Below, in pieces: positions 35,155-46,995 of a stretch of DNA of 64,000 nt. This DNA is from Pseudeuparius sepicola (taxonomy: Eukaryota; Arthropoda; Insecta; Coleoptera; Anthribidae). The notes beneath the pieces are model-generated. The model was not told the origin of the DNA and did not search any database. It worked only from the letters and a program-made list of their open reading frames with translations. The position numbers and the translations under genes were made by a program. Location of the stretch: the NCBI GenBank assembly GCA_963920635.1, contig OY987301.1, forward strand, positions 41,639,820-41,703,819. The letters are read 5' to 3'. Numbering within the stretch: position 1 is the first letter of the stretch; the number at the start of each line of letters is the position of its first letter.

Positions 35155-35650
35155 ACTGTCATTTGCTTTCATAGCTTCACGTCATGCTCAACATCAAATT
35201 CGACTCACCTATTCACGAAAAAAGGTTACCCTGATAATGAAAACCCAAAACACAAAAGCATCGCTCCCAAGGTTTCCCCTCCCTATCTTGCCAAAACATC
35301 AAACAGAAAAAGCCCGTGCACCCGATCGTCCAAACAAAACTGCAGGTATTTGTCGAAAACTGCCTCGGACATCGAGAGCCATTCGAGTGTTCCGCGCGAT
35401 CGACGCTTTTTGTCCATTCGGACTTTTATGGAGCGATTCGACGTCGGCGTAATGCAATCCACTATTATTGATGCAGTTAATTTTGCAGTCAGTTTCACTA
35501 ACCGAGCCGGGGGATTCGATAAGCCTTTCATGGAATTAGGTCGTCCAAACGTGTACGACCGGTGACCGGTGCCTTCATTATTGGTGAGCGCATAACTTGA
35601 TATGTTGGAGTGCTGAGGGTATATCATGTTCATAAGATATTGCAAGTTGG
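35155..35650 (+). repeat. Three-copy repeat family X, copy 2
   Basis: The longest copy. It starts near TTCATAGCTTCACGTCATGC, runs through AAACACAAAAGCATCGC and GGACTTTTATGGAGCGATTC, and ends near TTGCAAGTTGG. Copy 3 starts with TTCATGCTCAATATC, so the shared left border is about 35185. Overlapping ORFs of 137, 71 and 120 codons on two strands reflect GC content rather than coding. Confidence 0.7.
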
Positions 35651-35684
35651 TTTAGCTATTGCGAGAATTTTCTAATTTATTATA

Positions 35685-35870
35685 CACTGTGTTCATTTGC
35701 AAATTCCCCACCCCAGTACTTTTTACACGGTGAAAACGTTCAAAAATCGCCGCGACACATCGATTTTTGTTCTAAGAGGGAGTTTTTTTTGCGTAAACAG
35801 AATCATGATAGATTCATTCCCCTAGCCACCAACCAACTTTTAAATCATAAATAGGGAAGTTATGGACCAG
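35685..35870 (+). mobile_element. Single arm of the CACTGTGTTCATTTG palindrome family
   Basis: TA then CACTGTGTTCATTTGCAAA at 35683-35705 has the same terminus as the element at 45579-46470. It continues with AAAATCGCCGCGACACATCG and CATTCCCCTAGCCACC, matching the order of blocks in that element. No inverted second arm follows, so it is a truncated or single-arm relative. Confidence 0.6.
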
Positions 35871-36884
35871 ATACAGCAATATTCTATTTTTTTATTAATT
35901 GCGAATAAGTTATTATTAAAGTGTACGAATATAAAATTGCAATAATTTTTCAATAAAGAATCACAGCTTTTTTATTTCTTTTATATTAGATTACAGTGAC
36001 AATGTACAGTTCGAATCTCGTTGATGTCGTACTGTGTTTTCTTATAGTAAAAACTGAGTCATTATGGTGAACACTTTAGAGAATTGGACTGAACTAAAAA
36101 TTTAACTTGTTTTTTCCTGTAAAACTTTTCCTCAGACATCGTAAACAAATAAAATATGAAATAAAACGCTTTACCTAGGTATACTTGGATTTTTTGGAAA
36201 CAAGTTATACATCTTTACTTTACTGACTTTTATTGGGATTAAATCCGTTAAATTAATGTACTTTTCTATTTTACAGAAGAATTTTTTTTTAACAAGAACC
36301 AACATTTTCTCAGAAACAATGTATTTGTAACTCCATCTACATACACTATGTATGTAAAAACTTAAGGATTATCATTGTTGTCTTGAGCAATTATTACAGC
36401 TCAATCTTCTTAATATCATTTGTCAAATCTAAAGACTACATGATGGCAATTTCAAGCCCAAAAGCATGCCTTATGAAACTTTTTGCAAAATAAAATTCGA
36501 AAATTCCATCCCTTTAGACGTCTCTACCCTGCACAGTTCTGTGTCAAAACATTTATTATATTCAAGCTTTAGATATTAACAAGTCTTCATGGGGAAACTG
36601 AAAATTCAAGAACACAATTTATAATTATTATTATTGCATACGCCGATTCTATGTATAACTACATACACTAGAGTATCAGAATTTGCTAACTTTTCTCTAC
36701 CATTACCTCCGAAATAAAAAAAATAGTTTGATGTGTGCGTAAAACTTTGTCAGATAGTACAAACTAAAGTTCATATTGTTTGAACTATAAGACGTTACTT
36801 TAAAACACATTTAAATTTTTGTTACCAATGAATTGCAATATACATGATTGGAATATAATAGCTTATTTTAGATTGTGAAGGTTC
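35871..36884. other. AT-rich spacer
   Basis: Homopolymer-rich AT DNA without repeats, hairpins or ORFs that I can support. Confidence 0.35.
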
Positions 36885-37310
36885 AGTTTGTTCATGCTCA
36901 ATATCAAATTCGACTCAGCTATATATTTATATACGAATAGAAAGGCTACTTTCATCTAAAAAATGAAAAGCCAAAACACAAAAGCACCGCTTCCACTACG
37001 TTTTCTCTCCCTATCATGCACCCGATTCTGATTGTCCAAACAAAACTGCAAGAGTGCAGGTATTTGTCGAAAACAGCCCCCGACAGCGTAGACCTTCAAC
37101 ATCAGCGCAATGTAATCAGCTATTATTATTGCAGTTAATTTTACAGTACGTTTCACTAACCGAGCTGGGGATAAAGCGGTAAGCCTTTCATGGAATTAGC
37201 TCGTCCAAACGTGTACGACCGGTGCCTTCATGACTGTTGGAAGACTAGCTTCATATGTTGGAGTGCTGAGAGGTACGGAGTTACTGCAAGCTGGTAGAGT
37301 TGGTGATGTT
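36885..37310 (+). repeat. Three-copy repeat family X, copy 3
   Basis: Matches copy 2 from TTCATGCTCAATATCAAATT through AAAACACAAAAGCACCGC to TATGTTGGAGTGCTGAGAGG and CTGCAAGCTGG, but lacks about 100 central bases (the stretch round GGACATCGAGAGCC and GTCCATTCGGAC). It is 1.2 kb from copy 2 in the same orientation. Confidence 0.7.
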
Positions 37311-37439
37311 TCATAATCGTTTCTTAATTGTGATTACATAATATAACTTGCTCGTTTATGAAATGAGTTCTCCTTGAAACCCTCATAAAGCAAAGAAGAA
37401 ATAAAATATTTATTGCAAAATCGTTTTACCTTCTTCGTA

Positions 37440-37860
37440 TCTTCTCGCCTACAAATTTCTATTTGATTGGTTCAGTTATGCGTTGAGCAACTGCTTCTAT
37501 ATTGAAAATCGCTTCAATCCCGTCGGCTCTAATGTACACGACGGCACCGCCCCAACATGCCCTAATTAACCGCCCGCCGACAAAAAACATTTTGGAAATG
37601 AGTTAATATGTCCATTTGGCGAACTGCGTCCTATCATGCCCGATTCGGGCCATCAATTATGTCTTTAAAGCCGGGCCCGACATGAAACTTGCATTTGCCG
37701 CGGACACCGCCGCTCATAATTGACCATTCGGAAAAACAATTGATGGTGGCGATGGGCGATGGTGCCAAGCGGAGCGTGTATAGAGCGCAAATTGCCGCAT
37801 CTGGAATGGAGCCCCGATCCGATTTGTAGCTGCTTAACTTGCAAATAATATACGCCGCGT
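37440..37860. other. GC-richer non-repeated island
   Basis: Contains homeodomain-type sites such as TAATTAACC, GGAAATGAGTTAATATG and TCAATTATG spread through GC-rich text (GCCGGGCCCGAC, GCCGCGGACACCGCCGC). No repeat partner and no ORF. It reads like a conserved non-coding or enhancer sequence, which I can only suggest. Confidence 0.3.
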
Positions 37861-40414
37861 CGATAAGCGAACCTTGAGCCTATATAGCAGCAACAATATT
37901 AACAATTACTTTTAAGTACCTACCTATCGATATAATACAATGGCTTATAACAAGATAAGTTCACGCGCATATTTATGACGTTTCGGATATAATTCGTGTG
38001 GTAAAAATCGTTCAAAAGTTGGTTATAATTCAATTCAGACTCGGTTTTTGTGGATTTTAAGGTCAAGACACATAATTTTTAATATAATTTGTCGTGCATT
38101 TATGGGCTGTTCAATCACACATTATACGAGTAGACACGCCACATATTTAAGAATAATAAAATGGAGCAAGTACGACGTTCCGAAGACTCAGATTAAATAT
38201 AACGCGAAAAGCAATGGAAAGTTTGATATCGACATATTATATATGACAACATGCGCAAGTCGGTTCAAAATTTGTTCCGCAAATGGACATATTATGAGAG
38301 TTACATGTTTGTAGCAAAACTTTAACATTCGATAGAACATGACATTTTAAAACGAAAATTTCATAACAATAATGCTTAATTTTTAAAATACCTGGGCATT
38401 AATACTTTTGGTCTCAAACTTCAGGTTTTTTATTACACTTTTTTTACTCTTTCAATCAGAGTTAAAGCATTGTGGGGGTATATTTAACATAATTATTTTT
38501 TATTGGTTACATATTCCTTGGTATACACCACATTTTTTTAAAAAATAATTTTAGCTGATTTGAAATTTTTCAACCAGTAATAATAGTGAAATTAGACATG
38601 AAACCGTAACAGATATCAAAAAGGCAAAAGTCCGTTTTTGTTCACAAATAATTTCTGCAATTAAGAGTGTATTCTTTTATACAGGTGCATAATATAATCT
38701 TCTCTTTTGTTGAATTAATAATATGTCTGAACTCCGAACCTCCGCTGATTGCATGGAAATAACTAAATTAGCACCTAATTTCGCCGTTAACCTGGACATA
38801 TTTCAATATATCTATGTATTTGAAAGATATAAAAATATATTTTTTTTACATTTTAACAACCTGTATCTTGAAAATGAAGCGGTTGTGGATCTATATGAAA
38901 TTATAAAATTATCACCCTGTAGATATCTAATTTTGTTACCTATACGTATACTGTAATACTTCCAACTAATGTAAGTCTAGTGGATTCCCTGACATTACAA
39001 ATTTTATTTTCATTATTTCAGGTTATCTCGGAAAAATCAACTGAAATATTTGGTCCATAAGTATAAGACTCAAAAATCCACATTTTTTTAATTTAACACA
39101 GTCTTTCTTATACTAAGGTCCCTAAATAAAAATGTTTATGAAACAAAGTGGTAATATTTTTTCGAAATTCTATTGATCCTAGAAGTTTCTTCATTCAAAA
39201 CCTCGCAAACCAAACATTTATATTATACAAAAAGTATTAGGTATTAGTAGGAAGTAGGCAGGACTTGAGAATCGGTAATACAAGAAATAAATAATTTCAT
39301 TTTCTAATAATTATAATAAAGGATAAAAATCACATCACAGTTGTCAAAATAATTTTAAAATTTCAATCGAAAATATGCCAGTAATATTTTTGACAATAAC
39401 CAACGTATTGTAAGTGAAAACTTTGTCCACAAAAATTCACCATGAAAAGGTGCCTTGGGCGAGCCCTACAAATTATTTTGTGTAGAATTAAAAACAAAAT
39501 TTCCTTTCTTTGCGGTTTTGGCAGTTTTATGTGGTCACCCTATATAGACACTTAATATTAATAGTATATCGTAACCTTAAACAATAACCAATACCTTTGC
39601 GTTTCTCAATTATTGTAAGGGATTATTCCTTTGTTACACCAGGTACCAACTTCCTGGTAAAGGTAAAGCATAGGACATCATTCATTCCTCAAAGTGGAGA
39701 AAAGAGAATCCTAAAGTTGAAATTGTATTCCGGATCCATTTATCATGCCCCAGTTTCGGCCTGCTTATGAATCAGGCATCTCTCGAGTATTAAATTTATG
39801 CAATCGCGACCACGATCTCCCGCCCGATAGTTCCACGTTGCTTCCTTCCTTCGATTTATCATTAAGGGACATGCCACCGGGTCTGCATGAAATCAGACTC
39901 TGTTGTCGGGCTTTCTTGGGAAGCTTTTAATGTTCGGATTGCAGACGGAATAGGTATTTAAAGAGGTTGATTTTTGTGGCAAACCACAACTGAAGTTTAT
40001 TTACTTTATAGGTATTCACACAGATTGAAAGATACATATCTATAAATAGTTAGAATTTATATAAATTGTAATATCTTACAATTCGTAGGACTCGATACTA
40101 AGTTGAGGTTTAGTTGTCAGGAATATTTCTAGAATTCATTGCTTGAATGCGGAGAAGGTCCCTCAAGACGCAACTTTTTAATCCGAATTCCAGGCTGGGC
40201 CCAAAGAGCGGCGGTATTAAAATCAGATCTAATTTGTGAATCAAAATGTGGCTTCCGACGCCCAGATTTTATTATTTTAATATAAAGCAATTTAAAATGA
40301 GTTGCTTTCATAAATAATTCACCGGGCAACAAATATCCGGGGCGAGGGAATTGAAAAAGATAAATTAGAAGCCGTCGAGGGAGCTTCTGATTTGAAGGGA
40401 CGCAGAGACTAGAA
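37861..40414. other. Non-coding region; fragment of the CTCGATACTAAG repeat
   Basis: AT-rich, with a 50-base fragment at 40062-40112 matching the repeats at 715 and 53330 (GGACTCGATACTAAGTTGAGG). TATCACCCTGTAGATA at 38912 and GTCACCCTATATAG at 39534 look like lone transposon ends. ORFs of 61-103 codons have no recognised domains. Confidence 0.4.
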
Positions 40415-41890
40415 GAAAGTACCCTAATATGAGACCACATTACATTTTGTTTTGTATTCTGTCCTATAATATATTATAATGGGCAAACTTACGTCGAATA
40501 CGTATAATATAGTCTCTATTTTCACTGCAATTTATGTAGGATTGCCAAATATTAACAGTTGTGGCGAAAATGAGAAATATGAAGAAAAAGTCAAATCTTC
40601 AATTTTTAAAATTGGGTGCCTAATATGAGACAGTCTCATATCGAGGTTTAACAAAAACACTACTTGCCACAAAATAATTTTTATTTCAAAAACTTTAAAA
40701 GAATATCAAATTAACCTAGTATACAACAATTTAGTTACATAACACTTGACACACTTAACAGGATCCTACTATGAGATAGTCTCATAGTAATGTTTTAACA
40801 AAAATAGGTACTACTTACCACAAAATAATTTATTTCAAAAATATTAAATCAATATCAACTTAACACAGTACATAACTCTTTAATTATATTATAACACTTG
40901 ACACTCTGTTCAAGTTATTAGGACTCTAAATTGGATGAAGTGGGTCTACTTATATGAGATATCTCATATTAAGAACACTGGGGTGTCTCATATTAGGAAT
41001 CCGATGTACATATCATAGAATTTTTTGCCATTTGCATTAACAAATGTTATTAAATGCGTTATATAACTACTCTAATTATAAAATAACTTTTATTCAATAC
41101 AACAAGCAACACAAATATACAGTGTGTCCACGGATAGAGTTCACGTAGGGTGTAAATGACAAAAAAATTTCGAGTTGAAATTTGAGCTTCTGGGGATCAG
41201 CCCTGCTTGGTTTTAAACTAATTTGTGACATAATTTTACTTTCGAAAAAACACGTATGCCTTGGGAATTTTGAAAAAACTAATTTTCCACATCAGTAAAG
41301 TGCCCTTTCTGTAGGTTTTAGGACAAAATGTTATTAAGGAAACTTGTTCAGAATGAAAACCTGGGTAGGTTTGCGAAATTTCGAAAGTCTAGGCCTACTT
41401 TGATTTTTTGGTATTTTTTCCCACTTTTCTTCAGAAAAGTGCACTTTGGGTAGCTTTCACATTAAAATGTTATTAAGAAAACTTGTTCACAATGAAAAAC
41501 TGGATACATGTGAAAGAATTTCAAATGCCTAGGTCTACTTTAATTTTTATGCGTTTTAAATCTTTTAGCAGAAAAAAATCAAAGTAGACCCAACTCGAAA
41601 TTTTTTTGTCATTTACACCCTACGTGAACTCTATCCGTGGAAGCACTGTATTAAACACTTACCACGTTATTTAGAATTACACAGTAACCGAAACCCTTTA
41701 AAAGTTTGTGCACGTAGGGTTGAAGTAAACAATACCTAAAAATTTAAATGAGCTAGACAATGCACTACGTGTGGCGAATTATACCATTAGTGATTATTTG
41801 AGACATTGCCAGATAGATGGAGACTATTACTTTAGGAGTTGTATGGGGTCACATATTCGGAACCGTCTCATATTATAGGGTACTTTCCTC
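40415..41890. mobile_element. Inverted-end element with repeated TATGAGA palindromes
   Basis: Ends are inverted (GAAAGTACCCTAATATGAGAC at 40415; complement at 41863-41890). Inside, palindromes of the form TATGAGANNNTCTCATA occur at about 40624, 40768 and 40953, each starting a partly repeated unit with AACAAAAA...CTACTT(A)CCACAAAATAATTT and ACACTTGACAC. A TA-flanked MITE (41120-41648) is inserted in the right half. No transposase seen. Confidence 0.6.
41120..41648. mobile_element. TA-flanked palindromic MITE
   Basis: TIRs CAGTGTGTCCACGGATAG continue into 60 bases of near-perfect inverted match (AGTTCACGTAGGGTGTAAAT, AAATTTCGAGTTG), with TA at 41118-41119 and 41649-41650. Two direct internal units contain TTATTAAGGAAACTTGTTCA / TTATTAAGAAAACTTGTTCA followed by AATGAAAA-CTGG. 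Mariner-type, non-autonomous. Confidence 0.8.
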
Positions 41891-43429
41891 TGCAGAGCGA
41901 GGCTGACGTAAGGTGCATTCTTTCAAGATTGTGGATCATAAAACTTTGTTTTATTATTTTGTTTTTCAGAAAAAGTGAAATTTGGCTAAATAAAGTATGA
42001 AAGACGCATAAAAATCCATTGAGAAAGTTTATTCTGACAAAAAATAATAAATAGAAAATTTAGGTACAAATAAGCAAATTCATCAGAATCGGATCATTAT
42101 TCCAACTCTCTGGCCCAAATTCAAACCCTGTAAGGTAAAGTATTCGCACAACTTTTTTCTTCTTCTGACATACAAGTTATCTACTTATAATTATTATACA
42201 TATCCATAAAATCTTTATTTTTGGAGATATTCCCATGAACTGTGTTTGAAATATCTTCGAAAACTGCTTCTTTTGACTTTCCTGTTATTATCAGAATGCA
42301 AATCCAGGGTCAGCTGCGATTTCTTTATAGGTATACCCGATTTTTACCAAAACCATCTATCGGTTTTCTGTCACCACAGCGTTAATCATGATGCCCTAAA
42401 ACCCCCAATATACCAAATTTAAACAAAAAATATATTTCTTTCTACAGGCTGTCAAAATTGAGCATAACAATAATTATAAAGGAATCTGGCGAGTCATATG
42501 CGAATAGTCGACAGGACAACTTAAAGTGTTGGACATTTTTTTACTCATCGAATGCGAAACAAGAAAATAACTACACCCAAGTTATAGTAGAACTGCGATT
42601 AGAGACTACCCAAAGCCCGCATTTAGTCTACCCTATGTGCTTACGATGAGGTCCGCGCATGGGTCCGTATACGTTTAGCTAAAACGGTGGCGAACAGTGG
42701 ATAAATTCTAGGGCCCGCTTTAAAACGCAATATAGGGCAACGAGTTTAAATAATTTACGCTCACAATATACCGTGGATGCAAATAACGGCCAAGAAGACA
42801 GCACCAAAGCGAGCGCTGCAAACACACATAATAATACATCAGAGCTAACTGGATACACTCGGGGAGACAATTCCGTAAACTGGCTGCTAGATTCGGGCTG
42901 CGGCTGAATTCCGAGGCGGCGCTGGCAGCGCGATTTGGGATTATAGGGCCTGGCCGGCAAGCTGGAACTAGGAACTTCTCTATACGATGACGATCCCTAC
43001 GGACATTTTTGATAATTGCGACGTAATTGCAACATTGCAAATTCTGCATTGTAGTTATTCACGTGCTAAAGTTATATTTAGCAAAGTTTCTAGAACATGG
43101 TTCCTTGAGCGCGATAATATTAGTGGTAGCACAGAAAATACGGCCTCAGAAGTATGATCGGTATGGGAGGGTAAAATAACTAATATGTCTATTGAATTTT
43201 ATTCGGCTTCTCGATAAAAAAAATGGCGAGAGATGCAGAGTCGTATATATTCACTCTTCCAATTCGCCATCGCCGTGTGTGGAAATAGTATCTAGATACA
43301 GTTTCCTCCACGAAACAAGATTATTTCGTGGATTCGTAGTTGTATATGCTAGTGCGCTTATTACCAGCTTTCTCATACGCTAGAGGGAACAAATTTTGAC
43401 GGCACCGCCTGATAGATGGCTCTGATACT
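41891..43429. other. Non-coding region; island 42640-42970
   Basis: The block 42640-42970 is GC-richer (GGCGGCGCTGGCAGCGCG) and overlaps two minus ORFs of 93 and 109 codons in different frames, neither recognised. The rest is AT-rich with no structure noted. Confidence 0.35.
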
Positions 43430-44095
43430 CTCGAACAGAATAAACTTGTATCAAAGTCTAGAGAATACTATAAGTCGGCGCACTCGGCCTTGTGTAAACA
43501 ATAAATCGTTTAAATTATTAAATAACATTCAATTTAAACAGTACTTGGACAAGCGCAAAAGGTATGCCATCCTTTTTTCAGCATTTTCATAACAAGCACT
43601 TGCATACTTCTCCTTGGCAGCCTGTTCAGAAAGGTGGAAAAACTAATTATTAAAATACAAGTTCACGTGACAATAATAGCCCTTTGGACCCACGCTAACG
43701 GTATGCCTATGGTTTTCCGAGGAATTTTCTATTTTGAACTTCATTATAAAACACATGGCAGCCTGTATAAAATCATATCAAAACGCATATTTTTCGAATA
43801 ATTGAAAACTCAGTTTTTCATATGAAGAACCCAGGATGACTCTGTGATTCATCCCTTATTATTGTGGGAATATGTGCCACATAATGCCCTTTGCAAGGCA
43901 TACTGAGTAAAATCACGTCCAAAAATCTGTCACTATCTCCCGGTCTATATGTAGCTGAGAGCAGCTCGAGGCTGATTTACGACCAGTCGCAAAAAATTGT
44001 TGTTTTCTCCGAGAGAACAAAGAAGTGACCCGACTTATAGTATTCTCTATAGTATTCTCTAGACTTTGCTTGTATTATGGTAAAGTCGATGATGT
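43430..44095. mobile_element. Inverted-repeat element, unclassified
   Basis: CAAAGTCTAGAGAATACTATAAGT at about 43454 is complementary to 44033-44073, where the 12-base unit TATAGTATTCTC has been duplicated. The pair lies about 580 bases apart. I could not define a duplication outside, so the limits are approximate. Confidence 0.5.
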
Positions 44096-45576
44096 CGTTT
44101 TCGAACAGCTCATCTAAACAGTGATAGGCATTGCGTAATTATTCTCGGTCGGATAAATCCGCCCGATCGTGATCATCAGGCCGAGTACTACCTCGTCGCA
44201 AGTAAGTTGTGTCGTCTAAGGAAAACCAAGATATATCTACGTATTCCACTAAATAAAATTATTAAATTTTGTTTCTTGAAAGAAAAAATAGTTATATAGG
44301 CGCGATTTTGTTGTCGAATTGTGCCATCAGATAAAATATTTGTACTTGTCAAAAATAGACGGTGTATAGGGGTAAACATACATACTTATTACAGTACTTA
44401 TTCAGCATAAGTTGGCAACAAAAATGGGAAATTTTTTTATTATTAAATTTTTAAAAATCTGATTTCGGACTATGTTAGTGCATGTTTTGGATACGCAATT
44501 GTGCGTAAAGAGAGTCCTGACCTCATAGGCCATGCCGTTCAAATGTGACATTTAAAATTAAAATTAGAAAAATCGAGTTTGCGTTGGAAATATCAGATTT
44601 CTTGCGACGCTTTTCGTATCCCTCTTGCGAGTTTGAGCGCCTGGATATTTCTTAATACGGGAGTTGACGGTTTTTCAAATTTAGTGCTAATGAATTCCCT
44701 TTACCATCAATAATATGGTAATACATGTTATATTTTATTTCGCAGCTCTGTTTGAGAAAAAATCCACTTTCTGTTTTCCCGCCAATATGAGCAATTTTTA
44801 AAAATATACGTCACAATAGTTTTTCCTATTTTTGGTGCTATGTAAATCGTTCCGCGATCTCTTCTTGTTCTAACCTGGTTGTATCGAATAACATGCTTGA
44901 CCCAAGCCCAGATTTATTAATTCCAGTGTTGTCGGACTGTGCGTTGTAGAGAAGATTTATTTATAGATATTAGGTTGTTTTCTTTGTACTATTTAATAAT
45001 ATGCATAATACATTTTTCATAGTATAATAATTATAGATTCAAGTTACCTGATTACTTTTGTGACATAGAAGTAAAACGCTTAAGATTGTTAAAACTAAAA
45101 TACACATAACGCATTTTGTAATGTGATGCGCGGAATAAATTTGACAACTAAGCTCGACCCTATTGACATTTTATACCAGAGCTGTTTGAGCGGGCTGTTT
45201 GTTTACAATTTCCAGGCGTGAACCATTTTAAAGGAGTTGTATATTTTGCGTGAAGTAACTGTATTTTTCGAAGTGCTTTGTTGGTTATTGCACAAATAGA
45301 TCCTATAATACCAACAATTTTTTTGTAAACGTGCCCGCTGCTCCAGATAAAAAAAAACTGGTTTGAAGCAGCTGTTCCACGAAACCTCCCGACGACTTTA
45401 ACAGTACATTTATGTTATGAAGATAATTTCCAGTTGTCTATGCTGGGCAGATTGTCGGTACCTACTTGCTTTTACAAAACCACTACTTTGACCAGGTGTC
45501 TTTTCACTATTTTATTAATACCCTTTCTAACACAGTTTTTCACAGTCACACACTATGATAGAATACCTACTAAGTA
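44096..45576. other. Non-coding region
   Basis: AT-rich with no supported gene; short ORFs only. Nothing here repeats elsewhere in the window as far as I can see. Confidence 0.35.
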
Positions 45577-45578
45577 TA

Positions 45579-46470
45579 CACTGTGTTCATTTGAAAACAG
45601 TCCACCCTTAATATTTTTAAAACTACGAAAAAAATCATAAATCGCCGGGACCCGTCAATTTTTGTTCGGAGGGGGAAACTTCTTTGACGTACAGGTCATG
45701 TTGACAAATTCACCCCGGTAACCCCTACCATCCCTAACTTTAAAATTTCAAATGAGAATACCCCCTTTGTGATTTTTTTTAAAGCTGATGTTATTGCGAA
45801 TACAACTCATTTTTATTTTTTGAAATCCGATGATGTTTGAAGAAGTTATGGGTAAAAAACGGTTTTTTCATAATTTAAAATAAGTTACTTTTTACCCTAG
45901 ATTTTCAACAGCATTAACATGGGGAAATAAAACAAACGTGTATAAAACCCCTCCCACAAAAATTGAGGATCTGAAGAACAGAATAACAGAAGAATGGCAA
46001 CGTATTTCTCGCGACACATTTGTTAAAGTAAGAGCGGAATGTGAACAGAGATTGTACTACTGTCTAGCGACTAATGGAGCTCATTTTGAAAATTTAATAA
46101 AATAAGTAGCCACACAATCATTGTGTATTATTTCCCCATGTGAATGCTGTTGAAAATCTAGGGTAAAAAGTAATTTATTTAAAACTATGAAAAAACCGTT
46201 ATATACCCATAACTTCTCTTCGGATTTTAAAAAATAAAAATGAGTTGTATTCGCAATAACATCAGCTAAAAAATGATGTATCACAAAGGGGGTATTCCGA
46301 TTTGAAATTTTAAAGTTAGGGGTGGTGTGGGTTACAGGGGAAAATTTGTCAACATGACTTGTAAGTCAAAGAAGTACCCCCTCCGAAAAAAAATTGACGG
46401 GTCCCGGCGATTTCTGATTTTTTTCGTAGTTTTAATATTAAGGGTGGACTGTTTTCAAATGAACACAGTG
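45579..46470. mobile_element. Palindromic mariner derivative with transposase fragment in its loop
   Basis: Arms are inverted repeats from CACTGTGTTCATTTGAAAAC inward for about 340 bases with few differences, bounded by TA (45577-45578 and 46471-46472). The arms end at ACCCTAGATTTTCAACAGCA-TTAACATGGGGAAATA and its complement; between them lies a unique spacer (about 45930-46115) that encodes a transposase C-terminus. The arm block AATCGCCGGGACCCGTCAAT is shared with other elements in the window. Confidence 0.8.
45902..46105 (+). pseudogene. Mariner-type transposase, C-terminal fragment
   Basis: The open frame includes LTWGNKTNVYKTPP, IEDLKNRITEEWQRIS and EQRLYYCLATNGAHFENL, ending at TAA (46103-46105). 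This is the usual C-terminal pattern of Tc1/mariner/IS630-type transposases: a tryptophan-glycine before a VY-TPP, then dLk-rI, and a final C--ngG-hFE-L. The catalytic DDE residues would lie upstream, where the sequence instead enters the inverted arm, so about 80% of the protein is missing. It marks the surrounding palindrome as mariner-derived. Confidence 0.75.
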
Positions 46471-46472
46471 TA

Positions 46473-46995
46473 TATACTGCTAAACTTCTACCACAGTTTA
46501 ATTATTTATACTAGTGATTCTACCTCTAATAATTGATAAAAATTTAAGCGGTAAACCCCATAAATGCATTAAATTAAGGGATCATTTAAATCATGTATTT
46601 CCTACCTACCTTCCACTTTTCTAAATCTATACACATGTGCTTTCCTCTACTTTATCCTCAGTCATTGTATAAGCAGGTACATCATTCTTATTATTATTTA
46701 ATTATTTAGACCAGAAAAAATTTTAGTGTAGACAAGGCTTTCCTTATCTAAGATATTAACCAAACGACAAAAGCTGTTGCCCGCATAGAACAGCTGCTTA
46801 GGTTATGGGCTGTCAGCTGAAAGATACTTTACAATGTACAATTATTTGATTTCTTCTTCTTCTGAGCTGGCGTTCGGCAACTTTCGGAAAATATTGTGAC
46901 GTAGGAACCCACGTCGGCTACCCGAATGAGTATTTAAAAAATCCACATTTTATTTTTAAATTATTCATTAATGCAACAATTTTGAGGAAAGTTAT
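46473..46995. other. Spacer between two palindromes
   Basis: About 520 bases of AT-rich DNA, no feature recognised. Confidence 0.4.

Noticed and set aside
34617..35162. 181-codon minus-strand ORF, the longest in the window
   Set aside because: No domain, no splice context and it spans a CACCCTGTATA-like transposon end; in this much AT-rich DNA one ORF of this size can occur by chance. A protein search could change this.
33193..35645. 119-137 codon ORFs in the three-copy repeat
   Set aside because: Aligned copies are open in different frames and strands, so there is no sign of selection on a protein.
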